Shown here: piece by piece, positions 1-8,809 of the stretch
How the letters are laid out: every line of letters begins with the position of its first letter
Numbering within the stretch: the stretch's first letter is position 1
Assembly: GCF_001864835.1 (NCBI RefSeq)
Contig: NZ_MJGI01000027.1
Location: 302,154 to 366,153, forward strand
Length of the DNA: 64,000 nt
Direction of reading: 5' to 3'
Origin: Curtobacterium sp. MCBA15_001
GTDB lineage: Bacteria; Actinomycetota; Actinomycetes; Actinomycetales; Microbacteriaceae
Position numbers and translations under genes: made by a program
Notes under the pieces: generated by a model
The model's input: the letters and a program-made list of their open reading frames with translations, nothing else
Told to the model about the DNA's origin: nothing
The model's database searches: none

Positions 1-431
1 AGCAGGTAGGAGAAGACCGTGGTGGCTTCCCACAGGACGAACAGCACGATGACGTCGTCGGCGATGACCAAGCCGTACATCGAGCCGGCGAACGCGGTCA
101 GGACCCCGGCGAACCGACCGAGGCCCGGTTCGTCGTCACCGAAGTACGCCGCGCAGTAGACGAGCACCAGGGCACCGACCACCGACACCACGAGGGCGAG
201 CACCCACGACAGGGCGTCCACGCGCAGGCCGATCGCCAGGTCGAGCTGCGGGATCCACGAGAAGGACTCGGTCACACCGCCGTGCAGCGCACGGTCCGTC
301 TGGGTGAGGGTCAGGACGGCCGCGGCAGCGGGTGCCAGTGCCGCGACGAAGAAGACACGGCGGCCGAGCAGCGGTGTCAGCGCCGGGACGACGAGGGCGA
401 CGACGGCGAACGCGACGAGGACGGTGACCAT
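1..431 (-). CDS. mrpA: Mrp-type Na+/H+ antiporter subunit A, N-terminal part
   Basis: This is the first 143 residues or so of a large membrane protein that continues past the left edge. It starts at the ATG at 431, preceded by a strong GAGGAGG ribosome site. The visible part is a run of hydrophobic helices (LVAFAVVALVVPALTPLLG at the start) followed by GLRVDALSWVLALVVSVVG, LVLVYCAAYF, and the conserved FAGSMYGLVIADDVIVLFVLWE stretch (quoted only in part here: SMYGLVIADD and LFVLWEATTVFSYLL). These are the NuoL/MrpA-type signatures of monovalent cation/proton antiporter subunit A, which works with the other Mrp subunits in Na+ and pH homeostasis. The rest of the operon would lie to the left. 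NuoL of complex I is the main alternative; the short N terminus and the ATT-VFSYLL motif favour MrpA. Confidence 0.85.
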   Translation of the reverse strand, partial: MVTVLVAFAVVALVVPALTPLLGRRVFFVAALAPAAAAVLTLTQTDRALHGGVTESFSWIPQLDLAIGLRVDALSWVLALVVSVVGALVLVYCAAYFGDDEPGLGRFAGVLTAFAGSMYGLVIADDVIVLFVLWEATTVFSYL

Positions 432-462
432 GGGGCGCCTCCTCGGGGTCGGGCGTGCAAGT

Positions 463-498
463 CCGGCTCTGGGTGGCTCACAGGCTACCGAGAGCCGG
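463..498 (-). terminator. Hairpin between the MDR gene and mrpA
   Basis: Arms CCGGCTCT (463-470) and AGAGCCGG (491-498) enclose a second near-perfect pairing, GGTGGC with GCTACC, giving one long hairpin with a small loop. It lies 45 bases after the stop of the leftward MDR gene and before the mrpA start, so it probably ends the MDR transcript. No U-run follows, as is usual in high-G+C actinobacteria. Confidence 0.5.
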
Positions 499-542
499 AT
501 GGGCAGAACCTGTGCGACCGGACAGGACTCCCGACGCGCAGG

Positions 543-1502
543 TCAGACTGCGAGCACCACTCTGCTCGCTCCGCGGGGCCCCTGCTCGGTCGGCACCCGC
601 CCGGTCCAGGCGTCCGCTACGTGGGGCATCGGGACGCGGGTCGCGTCGACGGCGATCGTGCCGTCGGCGATCGCTCCGACGATCCCCGGCAGCTCGGTCA
701 TGAACCCGCGGACGCCGACCGATCCCTGGCCGCTGCCGACGATGGTCAGGCCCGAGGCGCGGAGCGCGGCGGACGGGACCGGGGCCTCCGAGCCGGCGGT
801 CGAGCCGATCGCGACCCAGTCGAGCCGGTCGCTCGCGGAGCGACGGGCGGTGACGAGGGCTGCCATCGCTGCCGCTGCCGGCGCCCCCCACACGTAGTCC
901 AGGACCACGTCCACGTCGGCCGCCGCGGCGGCGAGCGCTCGGACGTCGTCGATCGGTACGAGCGTGTCCGCCCCGAGTGAAGTCAGACTCGCGAGTCGTT
1001 CGGGATCGCGGCCGCTCGCGACGACGTGGGCGGCGCCGAGGTGTCTGGCGACCTGCACGGCGGCTCGTCCCGAGGCGCCGGTGGCCCCCAGCACCAGGAC
1101 GCGGGCACCGGGGGTGAGTGCGATGCGCTGCCGCAGGGCGACCCAGGACGACATCACCGGGTTGGCGCCGGCAGCGACGGCGATCGGGTCTGCGCCGGCG
1201 GGCAGGACCACACTGGCGCGGGGGTCGACGGCGACCTGCTCCGCCATCGATCCGCGGGTGTCGCTCCGGACGGCGAAGTACCGGAGCGTGCCGTCGGGGA
1301 ACCGGCCCACCCCGTCGACGCCGGGGACCAGGGGCAGGGCACCCTCGCTGGTGTAGTGCGATCCGTCGGCCTGCGAGCGGACGCGCGGGTGGAGGCCCGC
1401 GGCGACCACGTCGACCAGGACCTCGTCTCCGGTCGGCGACGGCTCCGGGAACGTGGTCCAGGACGGGGGGGTGTCGAAATGGGTGACGACTGCTGCATGC
1501 AT
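543..1502 (-). CDS. Zinc-independent quinone/NADPH oxidoreductase (MDR superfamily)
   Basis: A 319-residue medium-chain dehydrogenase/reductase. The N-terminal GroES-like fold carries VLVDVVAAGLHPRVRSQADG and VPGVDGVGRF; the Rossmann half has VLVLGATGASGRAAVQVARH, the NADPH-binding AxxGxxG type motif. Zinc-ligand cysteines are absent, which fits the quinone-reductase branch. I chose the ATG at 1502 because GAGGAG stands 9 bases upstream; an upstream in-frame ATG at 1517 would leave that site inside the gene. It is divergent from a MarR regulator (1578) with two identical-spaced operator dyads between them, so the enzyme is probably induced by an electrophile or quinone sensed by that regulator. 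The substrate cannot be read from sequence. Confidence 0.85.
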   Translation of the reverse strand: MHAAVVTHFDTPPSWTTFPEPSPTGDEVLVDVVAAGLHPRVRSQADGSHYTSEGALPLVPGVDGVGRFPDGTLRYFAVRSDTRGSMAEQVAVDPRASVVLPAGADPIAVAAGANPVMSSWVALRQRIALTPGARVLVLGATGASGRAAVQVARHLGAAHVVASGRDPERLASLTSLGADTLVPIDDVRALAAAAADVDVVLDYVWGAPAAAAMAALVTARRSASDRLDWVAIGSTAGSEAPVPSAALRASGLTIVGSGQGSVGVRGFMTELPGIVGAIADGTIAVDATRVPMPHVADAWTGRVPTEQGPRGASRVVLAV

Positions 1503-1520
1503 CGCGATGCTCCTCAATGG

Positions 1521-1555
1521 TTCGTGTTACGAAGCAAACTAGTTCGCATCACGAA
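1521..1555. promoter_or_regulatory. Paired operator dyads of the divergent MarR promoter
   Basis: Two copies of TTCG-N5-CGAA, TTCGTGTTACGAA (1521-1533) and TTCGCATCACGAA (1543-1555), lie 22 bp apart centre to centre, that is two helical turns on the same DNA face. The outer TTCGTG and CACGAA also form a larger dyad. They fill the space between the MDR gene and the MarR gene, overlapping where both promoters must be. Confidence 0.7.
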
Positions 1556-1577
1556 GCGCGTCAAGTAGCATGGGGCG

Positions 1578-1991
1578 ATGGACACGACCGAGCAGGACCG
1601 CCTCGTCGACGCCCTCGGGCAGGCGGCGTTCACCACGATGGGCGCGCTGACGGACCTGGCGGCCGACGCGGGTCTGTCGTTGACGCAGCTCCGCGTGCTC
1701 GCGATCCTGCGCGACCGCCGCCTGCGGATCGGCGACCTGGCCGAGTACCTCGGGCTCGAGAAGTCGACGATGACGGGGCTCGTCGCCCGCGCCTCGACCA
1801 AGGGGCTGCTGGCGCGGGTGCCGAACGCCGACGACGCCCGCGCGGTCGACGTCGTGCTGACCGACCGCGGCCACGAGGTCGCTGCGGCGCTCGAGGACGC
1901 CATGCGTCGGGCGCTCCTGCCGCTCACCGAGAAGCTGCCGGCCCCCGACCGACGGCGGCTCCGCGAACTCCTCGACCGTCTGCTGCGCTGA
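1578..1991 (+). CDS. MarR-family transcriptional regulator
   Basis: A 137-residue winged-helix repressor. The core is LTQLRVLAILRDRRLRIGDL followed by the recognition helix region AEYLGLEKSTMTGLVARAST and the wing with DARAVDVVLTDRG, all typical of MarR. The start is leaderless: TAGCAT (1566-1571) is a -10 element 6 bases before the ATG and no Shine-Dalgarno is present. It is divergent from the MDR oxidoreductase and almost certainly controls it and itself through the dyads at 1521-1555. Its stop codon directly abuts the stop of the convergent SDR gene (1992), with no base between them. Confidence 0.9.
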   Translation: MDTTEQDRLVDALGQAAFTTMGALTDLAADAGLSLTQLRVLAILRDRRLRIGDLAEYLGLEKSTMTGLVARASTKGLLARVPNADDARAVDVVLTDRGHEVAAALEDAMRRALLPLTEKLPAPDRRRLRELLDRLLR

Positions 1992-2741
1992 CTACCGCCC
2001 GTGCGCCCGCGACGGGATCTGGGTCGCGAGCTTGCCGCCGGACACGTCGAGCAGGGTCCCCGTGATGTAGGACGAGGCGTCGCTCGCCAGGAACACGAGC
2101 AGGTCCGCGACGTCGTCCGGCGTCTCCCACCGCCGGAGCGACAGGGTGTCGAGGAGCCGGTCCTGCGCCTCGGTCGGCATCGTGGCGAAGCCGTTCATCG
2201 CGGTCGGCACCATGCCCGGCGCGTACGCGTTCACGGTGATGCCCCACGGGCCGAGCTCGGACGCCAGCACCCGGGTGAACGCCACCACCGCCGACTTCGA
2301 CGCGGCGTAGGCGGCGCTCCCGACGCTCGGCACGATCGCCGCGAAGGACGCCGCGTTGATGATCCGCCCGCGACCTGCGGCCTGCATCACCGGCGCCACC
2401 GCCTGGCTCATCAGGAACGTGCCACCGAGGTTGACGTCCATGCAGCGCTGCCACGCGGGCCACGTCAGGTCGGCGACCAGCCCGTCGACGTTGATGCCGG
2501 CGTTGTTCACGAGGACGTCGACCGTGCCGTGGCGCTCGACGACGGCTGCCACCGCTGCGGCGACCGAGTCCGGGTCGGCGACGTTGCACACGACCTGGTC
2601 CGGGTCGTCGGGGCCGTCGAACGCCAGGTCGAGCAGCGCCACGCGGGCGCCCTCGGTCCGGAACCGCTCAGCGAGCACCCGGCCGATGCCGCGGCCCGCT
2701 CCGGTGACGACGACCACGCGGTCGCTCAGGTCGAGGTGCAT
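1992..2741 (-). CDS. Short-chain dehydrogenase/reductase
   Basis: A 249-residue classical SDR. It shows the cofactor motif TGAGRGIG (residues 13-20), the NNAG motif (79-82) and the catalytic YxxxK (Y145, K149) with a serine just upstream. LDLAF after the second strand with an acidic residue suggests NAD(H) preference. Start at the ATG at 2741 is set by AAGGAG eight bases upstream; longer in-frame reading to 2888 has no support and would overlap the neighbouring SDR gene. The annotation could be 3-oxoacyl-ACP reductase (FabG-like) or sugar dehydrogenase; the sequence alone does not decide. It is divergent from a second, unrelated SDR gene 59 bp away. Confidence 0.85.
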   Translation of the reverse strand: MHLDLSDRVVVVTGAGRGIGRVLAERFRTEGARVALLDLAFDGPDDPDQVVCNVADPDSVAAAVAAVVERHGTVDVLVNNAGINVDGLVADLTWPAWQRCMDVNLGGTFLMSQAVAPVMQAAGRGRIINAASFAAIVPSVGSAAYAASKSAVVAFTRVLASELGPWGITVNAYAPGMVPTAMNGFATMPTEAQDRLLDTLSLRRWETPDDVADLLVFLASDASSYITGTLLDVSGGKLATQIPSRAHGR

Positions 2742-2800
2742 CACGCGCTCCTTGTCCGGCCGACGGACGTCGTCGACACCTCCACCTCTACCATCAGCGC

Positions 2801-3535
2801 ATGACGAACGCAGCACCGGGACGGGTCCTCTGGGTGACGGGTGGCGGCAGCGGCATGGGTGCCGCTGCCGCTCGCACCGCTGCCGCAAGCGGGTGGACGG
2901 TGGTCCTCAGTGGTCGCCGGACCGACCGCCTGGACGCGGTCGCGGACGCGGTCCGGCAGGCAGGCGGCACCGCGGACGTGCTGCCGCTCGACGCGTCCGA
3001 CCGGGAGGCCGTGGTCGCCGCCGCAGCGACCGTCGCGTCCCGACACGGTCGCCTCGACGGGCTGGTGCTCGCCGCCGGCCTGAACGCGCCCGAGCGGCGG
3101 TGGGACGACCAGTCGATGGACCGCTTCCGCGCGGTCGTCGACACGAACCTCACCGCGGTGGTCAGCGTCGTCGACGCCACGCTCCCGATGCTCAGGGCGA
3201 GCGGGTCCGGCGTGGTCGTCGTGGTCTCCTCGTACGCGGGGTGGTCCTTCCAGCCCGGTGCCGGCGTGGCGTACTCCGCGTCGAAGACCGCGCTGGGCTC
3301 GGTGGTCCGGACGCTCAACCAGCAGGAGGCCCCGCACGGCGTCCGCGCGACGCACCTCTGCCCCGGCGACGTCGCGACCGACTTCCTCGACCAGCGGCCG
3401 CAGGTGCCCGACGCCGCAGCACGCGCCGTGATGCTCACCCCCGAGGACATCGGCCGCACGATCGGCTTCGTGCTCGACGCCCCGCCGCACGTCCGCATCG
3501 ACGAGCTCGTGGTCAGTCCCGTGTCCCAGCGCTGA
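2801..3535 (+). CDS. Short-chain dehydrogenase/reductase
   Basis: A 244-residue SDR with the cofactor motif TGGGSGMG near residue 13, a loop DASDRE typical of the second nucleotide-contact region, and YSASK as the catalytic YxxxK. The NNAG motif is replaced by LAAGLN. The C-terminal part HLCPGDVATDFLDQRP is the usual substrate loop. It is transcribed without leader: TACCAT (2789-2794) lies 6 bases before the ATG. It shares a promoter region with the SDR on the other strand, so the two may be co-regulated, but they are not close paralogues. Substrate unknown. Confidence 0.85.
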   Translation: MTNAAPGRVLWVTGGGSGMGAAAARTAAASGWTVVLSGRRTDRLDAVADAVRQAGGTADVLPLDASDREAVVAAAATVASRHGRLDGLVLAAGLNAPERRWDDQSMDRFRAVVDTNLTAVVSVVDATLPMLRASGSGVVVVVSSYAGWSFQPGAGVAYSASKTALGSVVRTLNQQEAPHGVRATHLCPGDVATDFLDQRPQVPDAAARAVMLTPEDIGRTIGFVLDAPPHVRIDELVVSPVSQR

Positions 3536-3639
3536 CCGGCGACGGTGGGAGCCGGCCACCTGACGGACCGCCGGGTGTCTGCCGGACAGGTGCCGTGCCT
3601 CCCGGCTGAGTGCCCGTACAGGCGCCTAGCGTGACGGCC

Positions 3640-4746
3640 ATGCGCACCCGAACCGCTGCCCCGCTCGCGTCCCTCGCCCTGGTCGTCCTGGCGCTCGCCG
3701 GGTGCACGGCGGCATCCGACGACTCCGCCCGCGGCGGCACCAGTGCCTCTCCGCCGCGTGACCTGGCTCGAGACGAGGTCGCGCCGACCGGTGCCGTGCG
3801 GGACGTCGCGACCGACCTCGAGGCGCCGTGGTCGGTGGTGCTGACCGACGACGACGTGCCGCTGGTGAGCCTGCGCGACTCCGGCGACGTGCTCGAGCTC
3901 GCCGACGACGGCAGCACCCGGACCGTCGGGACGGTCGACGGCATCCGACACGGCGGCGAGGGCGGCCTGCTCGGGTTGGCGGTCGAGGACGACGACCTGT
4001 TCGTGTACTCCACCGGGCAGGACGGCAACCGTGTCGAGCGCTACCCGCTCACCGGCCGCGCCGGCTCCCACGCCCTGGGCGAGCCGACCACCGTGCTCGA
4101 GGACCTGCCCGCGAACAGCTTCCACAACGGCGGCCGGATCGCCTTCGGGCCGGACGACATGCTCTACGTGAGCGTGGGGGACGCCGGCGAGCGTTCTGAA
4201 GCGCAGGACCGGGACTCGCTGGCGGGGAAGATCCTGCGCGTGTCCCGGACCGGTGACGTCCCCTCCGACAACCCGTTCGCGGGCTCGCCGGTGTGGTCGC
4301 TCGGACACCGGAACGTGCAGGGGCTCGACTGGGCGGACGACGGCACGATGTTCGCCTCGGAGTTCGGGGAGAACACCTGGGACGAGCTCAACGTGATCGA
4401 GCCCGGGAAGGACTACGGCTGGCCCGAGGTCGAGGGGAAGGGCGGCACCGACCAGGGCTTCGTGGACCCCGTGCAGCAGTGGCGGACCGACGACGCGAGC
4501 CCGAGCGGCCTGGCCGTCGTCGAGGACACGGTCTTCATCGCGAACCTGCAGGGCGAGGTGCTCCGCTCGGTCCCCGTGGCCGACCCGACGACGTCGCGCG
4601 AGTGGTTCGGCGGGACGTACGGCCGCCTGCGCACGGTGCTCGAAGGGCCCGACGACACGCTCTGGTTCGTGACGAACAACACCGACGGTCGGGGCTCGTC
4701 GGGCGCCGGCGACGACCGGGTGCTCTCCGTGGACCTCACCGACTGA
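3640..4746 (+). CDS. PQQ-type sugar dehydrogenase, lipoprotein
   Basis: A 368-residue lipoprotein of the glucose/sorbosone dehydrogenase family, a six-bladed beta-propeller that oxidises sugars outside the membrane with pyrroloquinoline quinone. Signal peptide MRTRTAAPLASLALVVLALA ends in a lipobox with Cys22. Family motifs are GEGGLLGLAV, FHNGGRIAFGPDDMLYVSVG, ILRVSRTGDVPSDNP, GHRNVQGLDW and DYGWPEVEG. The start at 3640 is leaderless (TAGCGT at 3627-3632, 7 bases upstream) and gives a clean signal peptide. It heads a cassette with an aldo/keto reductase and a lactonase. No PQQ biosynthesis gene is in the window, so the cofactor may be scavenged. Confidence 0.85.
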   Translation: MRTRTAAPLASLALVVLALAGCTAASDDSARGGTSASPPRDLARDEVAPTGAVRDVATDLEAPWSVVLTDDDVPLVSLRDSGDVLELADDGSTRTVGTVDGIRHGGEGGLLGLAVEDDDLFVYSTGQDGNRVERYPLTGRAGSHALGEPTTVLEDLPANSFHNGGRIAFGPDDMLYVSVGDAGERSEAQDRDSLAGKILRVSRTGDVPSDNPFAGSPVWSLGHRNVQGLDWADDGTMFASEFGENTWDELNVIEPGKDYGWPEVEGKGGTDQGFVDPVQQWRTDDASPSGLAVVEDTVFIANLQGEVLRSVPVADPTTSREWFGGTYGRLRTVLEGPDDTLWFVTNNTDGRGSSGAGDDRVLSVDLTD

Positions 4747-4767
4747 GGCGGGCGTACTGTCCGGGAC

Positions 4768-5589
4768 ATGCCTGCTCTCACCGACACGTTCGTCATGTCC
4801 AACGGCCTGCACATCCCGAAGATCGGCTTCGGCACCTGGCAGATCCCATCCGGTTCCGAGGCGTACGACGCCACCCGAGCCGCCCTCGACGCCGGGTACC
4901 GCCACATCGACACCGCGCTCGCCTACGGCAACGAGGCCAGCGTGGGCGAAGCGGTCCGCGACAGCGGCGTCCCGCGCGACGAGGTCTTCATCACGACCAA
5001 GCTCCCCGCCGAGGTGAAGACGGCGTCCGGTGCTCGTGACGCCTTCGCCGAGTCGTCCGGCAACCTCGACCTGGGCGTCGTCGACCTCTACCTGATCCAC
5101 GCGCCGTGGCCCTGGAGCGACATGGGCAGCGACCACCGCGACGGCAACGTCGAGGTGTGGAAGGTGTTCGAGGAGCTCTACGACGCCGGGAAGACCAAGT
5201 CCATCGGTGTCTCGAACTTCGTCGTCCCGGACCTGGAGCACCTGCTCGAGCACACCGACGTCGTGCCGCACGCGAACCAGATCCGCTGGTTCATCGGCAA
5301 CACCCAGGACGAGACCACGGCCTTCTGCGCCGAGCACGAGGTCCTGGTCGAGGGGTACTCACCGCTCGCCACCGGTGGCCTGCTGGAGAACGAGCAGATC
5401 GCGTCGATCGCCGCGCGCTACGACAAGAGCGTCGCGCAGGTCGCGATCCGGTACCTGCTCGAGAAGGACGTGCTGCCCCTGCCGAAGTCGACCACGCCGT
5501 CCCGCATCGCGGAGAACGCCGACGTCGACTTCGTGCTGTCCGCGGAGGACGTCGCCGCACTCGACGCGCTGCAGGACACGGCCGCGTGA
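4768..5589 (+). CDS. Aldo/keto reductase, 2,5-diketogluconate reductase type
   Basis: A 273-residue (alpha/beta)8 NADPH reductase. The catalytic tetrad is visible: D48 and Y53 in DTALAYGNE, K78 in ITTKL and H111 in YLIHAPWPW. SIGVSNF and the C-terminal LPKSTTPSRIAENADV are family signatures for NADP binding. TACTGT (4755-4760) 7 bases before the ATG indicates its own leaderless promoter, although it is only 21 bases after the sugar dehydrogenase. The next gene starts inside its stop codon (TGATG). Family members reduce diketogluconates, methylglyoxal or other carbonyls; the sugar-acid neighbourhood favours a keto-sugar substrate. Confidence 0.88.
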   Translation: MPALTDTFVMSNGLHIPKIGFGTWQIPSGSEAYDATRAALDAGYRHIDTALAYGNEASVGEAVRDSGVPRDEVFITTKLPAEVKTASGARDAFAESSGNLDLGVVDLYLIHAPWPWSDMGSDHRDGNVEVWKVFEELYDAGKTKSIGVSNFVVPDLEHLLEHTDVVPHANQIRWFIGNTQDETTAFCAEHEVLVEGYSPLATGGLLENEQIASIAARYDKSVAQVAIRYLLEKDVLPLPKSTTPSRIAENADVDFVLSAEDVAALDALQDTAA

Positions 5590-6488
5590 TGCCCGCGTTC
5601 TCCGACCTGGTCCCCGACCCCGGCGCCCTCGAGCGCATCGCGACCGGCAGCACCTGGGCCGAGGGGCCGATCTGGATGCCCGCGAGCCGGACGCTCCGCT
5701 GGTCGGACATCCCCGGCGACCGCATCATGCAGTGGCACCAGGACGACGGCTCGGTCGACGAGTACGCCACCGGGGTCGAGTTCACCAACGGGCGGACGCG
5801 CGACCGCGACGGCAGCGTCGTGCAGTGCTCCCACGGCAACCGGCAGGTCGAGCGGGACCGCGACGGCATCGTCAGCGTCATCGTCGACGCGTGGGACGGC
5901 GTGCGGTTCAACTCCCCGAACGACGTCGTCGTCGCCCGGGACGGCAGCGTCTGGTTCACCGACCCCGCCTACGGCATCACCCAGCCGCGCGAGGGGCACC
6001 CCGGCACCCGCGAGTACGGCGACCACTGGGTGTTCCGGTGCGGACCCGACGGCGAGGACCTGCGGCCCGTGGTGCTCGACACGGAGGAGCCGAACGGGCT
6101 GGCGTTCTCACCGGACGAACGCGTGCTGTACGTCGTCAGCTCGTCGGGCGACCGGCCCGTGATCCGTGCGTACGACGTCGACCCGACCCCGCGCGGCCCC
6201 GGTGACGCCCCGGCGGTCCGGGTGGAGAACGGCCGCGAGTTCGTCCGTCTCGCTGCGGGGGAGGGCGTGCCCGACGGCATCCGTGTCGACCGGGACGGCA
6301 ACGTGTGGTCGTCCTCGCACCGCGGGCTCATCGTCTTCGGTCCCGACGGCGCGCGGCTCGGCGAGGTCGCCGTGCCCGAGGTCGTGTCGAACCTGTGCTT
6401 CGGCGGGGACGACGGCACGACGCTGTTCCTGACGGCGACGACGTCCGTGTACCGACTGCCGACGAGGGCGCGCGACGCCGTATCCTGA
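5589..6488 (+). CDS. SMP-30/gluconolactonase family lactonase
   Basis: A 299-residue six-bladed propeller lactonase. Metal-binding and family motifs are GSTWAEGPIWMP near the N terminus, SPNDVVVARDGSVWFTD in the middle, EPNGLAFSPDERVLYVV and PDGIRVDRDGNVW. The ATG at 5589 overlaps the aldo/keto reductase stop by one base, so the two are translationally coupled. No signal peptide is visible, so it acts in the cytosol. In this cassette it would open aldonolactones produced by sugar oxidation, although the sugar dehydrogenase itself is on the outer face of the membrane. Confidence 0.87.
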   Translation: MPAFSDLVPDPGALERIATGSTWAEGPIWMPASRTLRWSDIPGDRIMQWHQDDGSVDEYATGVEFTNGRTRDRDGSVVQCSHGNRQVERDRDGIVSVIVDAWDGVRFNSPNDVVVARDGSVWFTDPAYGITQPREGHPGTREYGDHWVFRCGPDGEDLRPVVLDTEEPNGLAFSPDERVLYVVSSSGDRPVIRAYDVDPTPRGPGDAPAVRVENGREFVRLAAGEGVPDGIRVDRDGNVWSSSHRGLIVFGPDGARLGEVAVPEVVSNLCFGGDDGTTLFLTATTSVYRLPTRARDAVS

Positions 6489-6495
6489 CTCGGCC

Positions 6496-7647
6496 ATGCA
6501 GTGCGACTACTTCGACCGCGGGGTGTGCCGCTCGTGCACGCTCATGGGCCAGCCGTACGCCGACCAGGTCCTCGACAAGGAACTCCGCACCCGCGAGCTC
6601 CTGCACGACGCGGTCGAGGCATCGGGTGGTCCCGGCGCCGTCGAGTGGCTCCCCGCGGTGCGCAGCCCGGAGTCCGGCTACCGCAACAAGGCGAAGATGG
6701 TCGTGGGCGGGTCGGCCGAGCACCCGACCATCGGCCTGCTCGACCACCGGCAGCGCGGTGTCGACATCCGCCACTGCGGCATCTGCACACCGGGCATCCG
6801 GCAGGCGCTCCCGGTGCTGGCGGACTTCGTCACGTCCGCCGGCCTGATCCCGTACGACGTCGCCACGCGTCGGGGTGAGCTGAAGTTCGTCCTGGTGACC
6901 GAGTCACCCGACGGCGAGCTCATGGTGCGCTTCGTCCTGCGCTCGGAGGGGCAGCTCGCGCGGCTCCGGTCGCGGCTGGGCGACCTGCTGCTCGCGCTGC
7001 CGAGCGCCGTGGTGGTCACCGCCAACCTGCTGCCGGAGCACAAGGCCGTCACCGAGGGGGAGCGCGAGGTCGTGCTGACGGACCAGGAGACGCTGCCGAT
7101 GCGCCTCGGCCCGGTGACGATGCACCTGCGGCCGCAGAGCTTCTTCCAGACGAACACGACCGTCGCCGAACAGCTCTACGCGCAGGCGTCGGGCTGGATC
7201 GACGAGCTCGAGCCGGCATCGATGTGGGACCTGTACTGCGGCGTCGGCGGGTTCGCCCTGCACGCCGCGCGACCCGGACGGCACGTGGTCGGGATCGAGA
7301 CCTCGCGCGAAGCCGTCCGTTCTGCCGGGCAGTCCGCACGGGAGGCCGGGCTCGAGGACGTCCGCTTCGCCGCCGACGACGCGACCGACCACGCCCTGCA
7401 CGCCCGACCCGACCTGGTCCCCGAACTCGTGGTGGTGAACCCGCCCCGGCGCGGCATCGGGCCGACGCTGGCGGACTGGCTCGAGGCCTCGGACGTGCAG
7501 CACGTCGTCTACTCGAGCTGCAACCCGGTCACGCTGGCGTCCGACCTGGCTCGGATGCCGTCGCTGCGGTTGCGTCGGGCGCGGGTGCTCGACATGTTCC
7601 CGCAGACGGGCCACCTCGAGGCTGTGACGCTGCTGACGCGCGGCTGA
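6496..7647 (+). CDS. rlmC: 23S rRNA (uracil-C5)-methyltransferase RlmC
   Basis: A 383-residue RumA/RlmC-type enzyme that methylates a uracil of 23S rRNA with S-adenosylmethionine. The N-terminal cysteines C3, C11 and C14 (MQCDYFDRGVCRSCTLMG) and the later RHCGICTPG are the iron-sulfur ligands. The methyltransferase domain shows LYCGVGGFALHAA (SAM loop), VVNPPRRG and the catalytic cysteine in YSSCNPVTLASDLA. Absence of a TRAM domain and this N terminus separate RlmC from RlmD. It begins 7 bases after the lactonase stop; TATCCT at 6480 could also give a short-leader transcript. Confidence 0.9.
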   Translation: MQCDYFDRGVCRSCTLMGQPYADQVLDKELRTRELLHDAVEASGGPGAVEWLPAVRSPESGYRNKAKMVVGGSAEHPTIGLLDHRQRGVDIRHCGICTPGIRQALPVLADFVTSAGLIPYDVATRRGELKFVLVTESPDGELMVRFVLRSEGQLARLRSRLGDLLLALPSAVVVTANLLPEHKAVTEGEREVVLTDQETLPMRLGPVTMHLRPQSFFQTNTTVAEQLYAQASGWIDELEPASMWDLYCGVGGFALHAARPGRHVVGIETSREAVRSAGQSAREAGLEDVRFAADDATDHALHARPDLVPELVVVNPPRRGIGPTLADWLEASDVQHVVYSSCNPVTLASDLARMPSLRLRRARVLDMFPQTGHLEAVTLLTRG

Positions 7648-8707
<1,060 letters not shown>

Positions 8708-8725
8708 GCCGACCTGCCTGCGCGG

Positions 8726-8758
8726 ACGCCCCCACGACCGGACCGGTCGTGGGGGCGT
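8726..8758. terminator. Strong bidirectional hairpin after rpf
   Basis: Arms ACGCCCCCACGACCGG (8726-8741) and CCGGTCGTGGGGGCGT (8743-8758) are perfect inverted copies. It lies between the rpf stop and the convergent LCP gene (stop at 8810) and can terminate both. Confidence 0.8.
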
Positions 8759-8809
8759 TCGTCGTCTGCGGGGCGGCCCGCCTCTGGTCGGCGCGGGCGC
8801 CGCTCCTGG

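Noticed and set aside
2794..5337. Very long open frame on the minus strand opposite the SDR, sugar dehydrogenase and AKR genes
   Set aside because: High-G+C antisense shadow: composition is His/Arg/Val-rich without any domain, while well-known families fill the plus strand.
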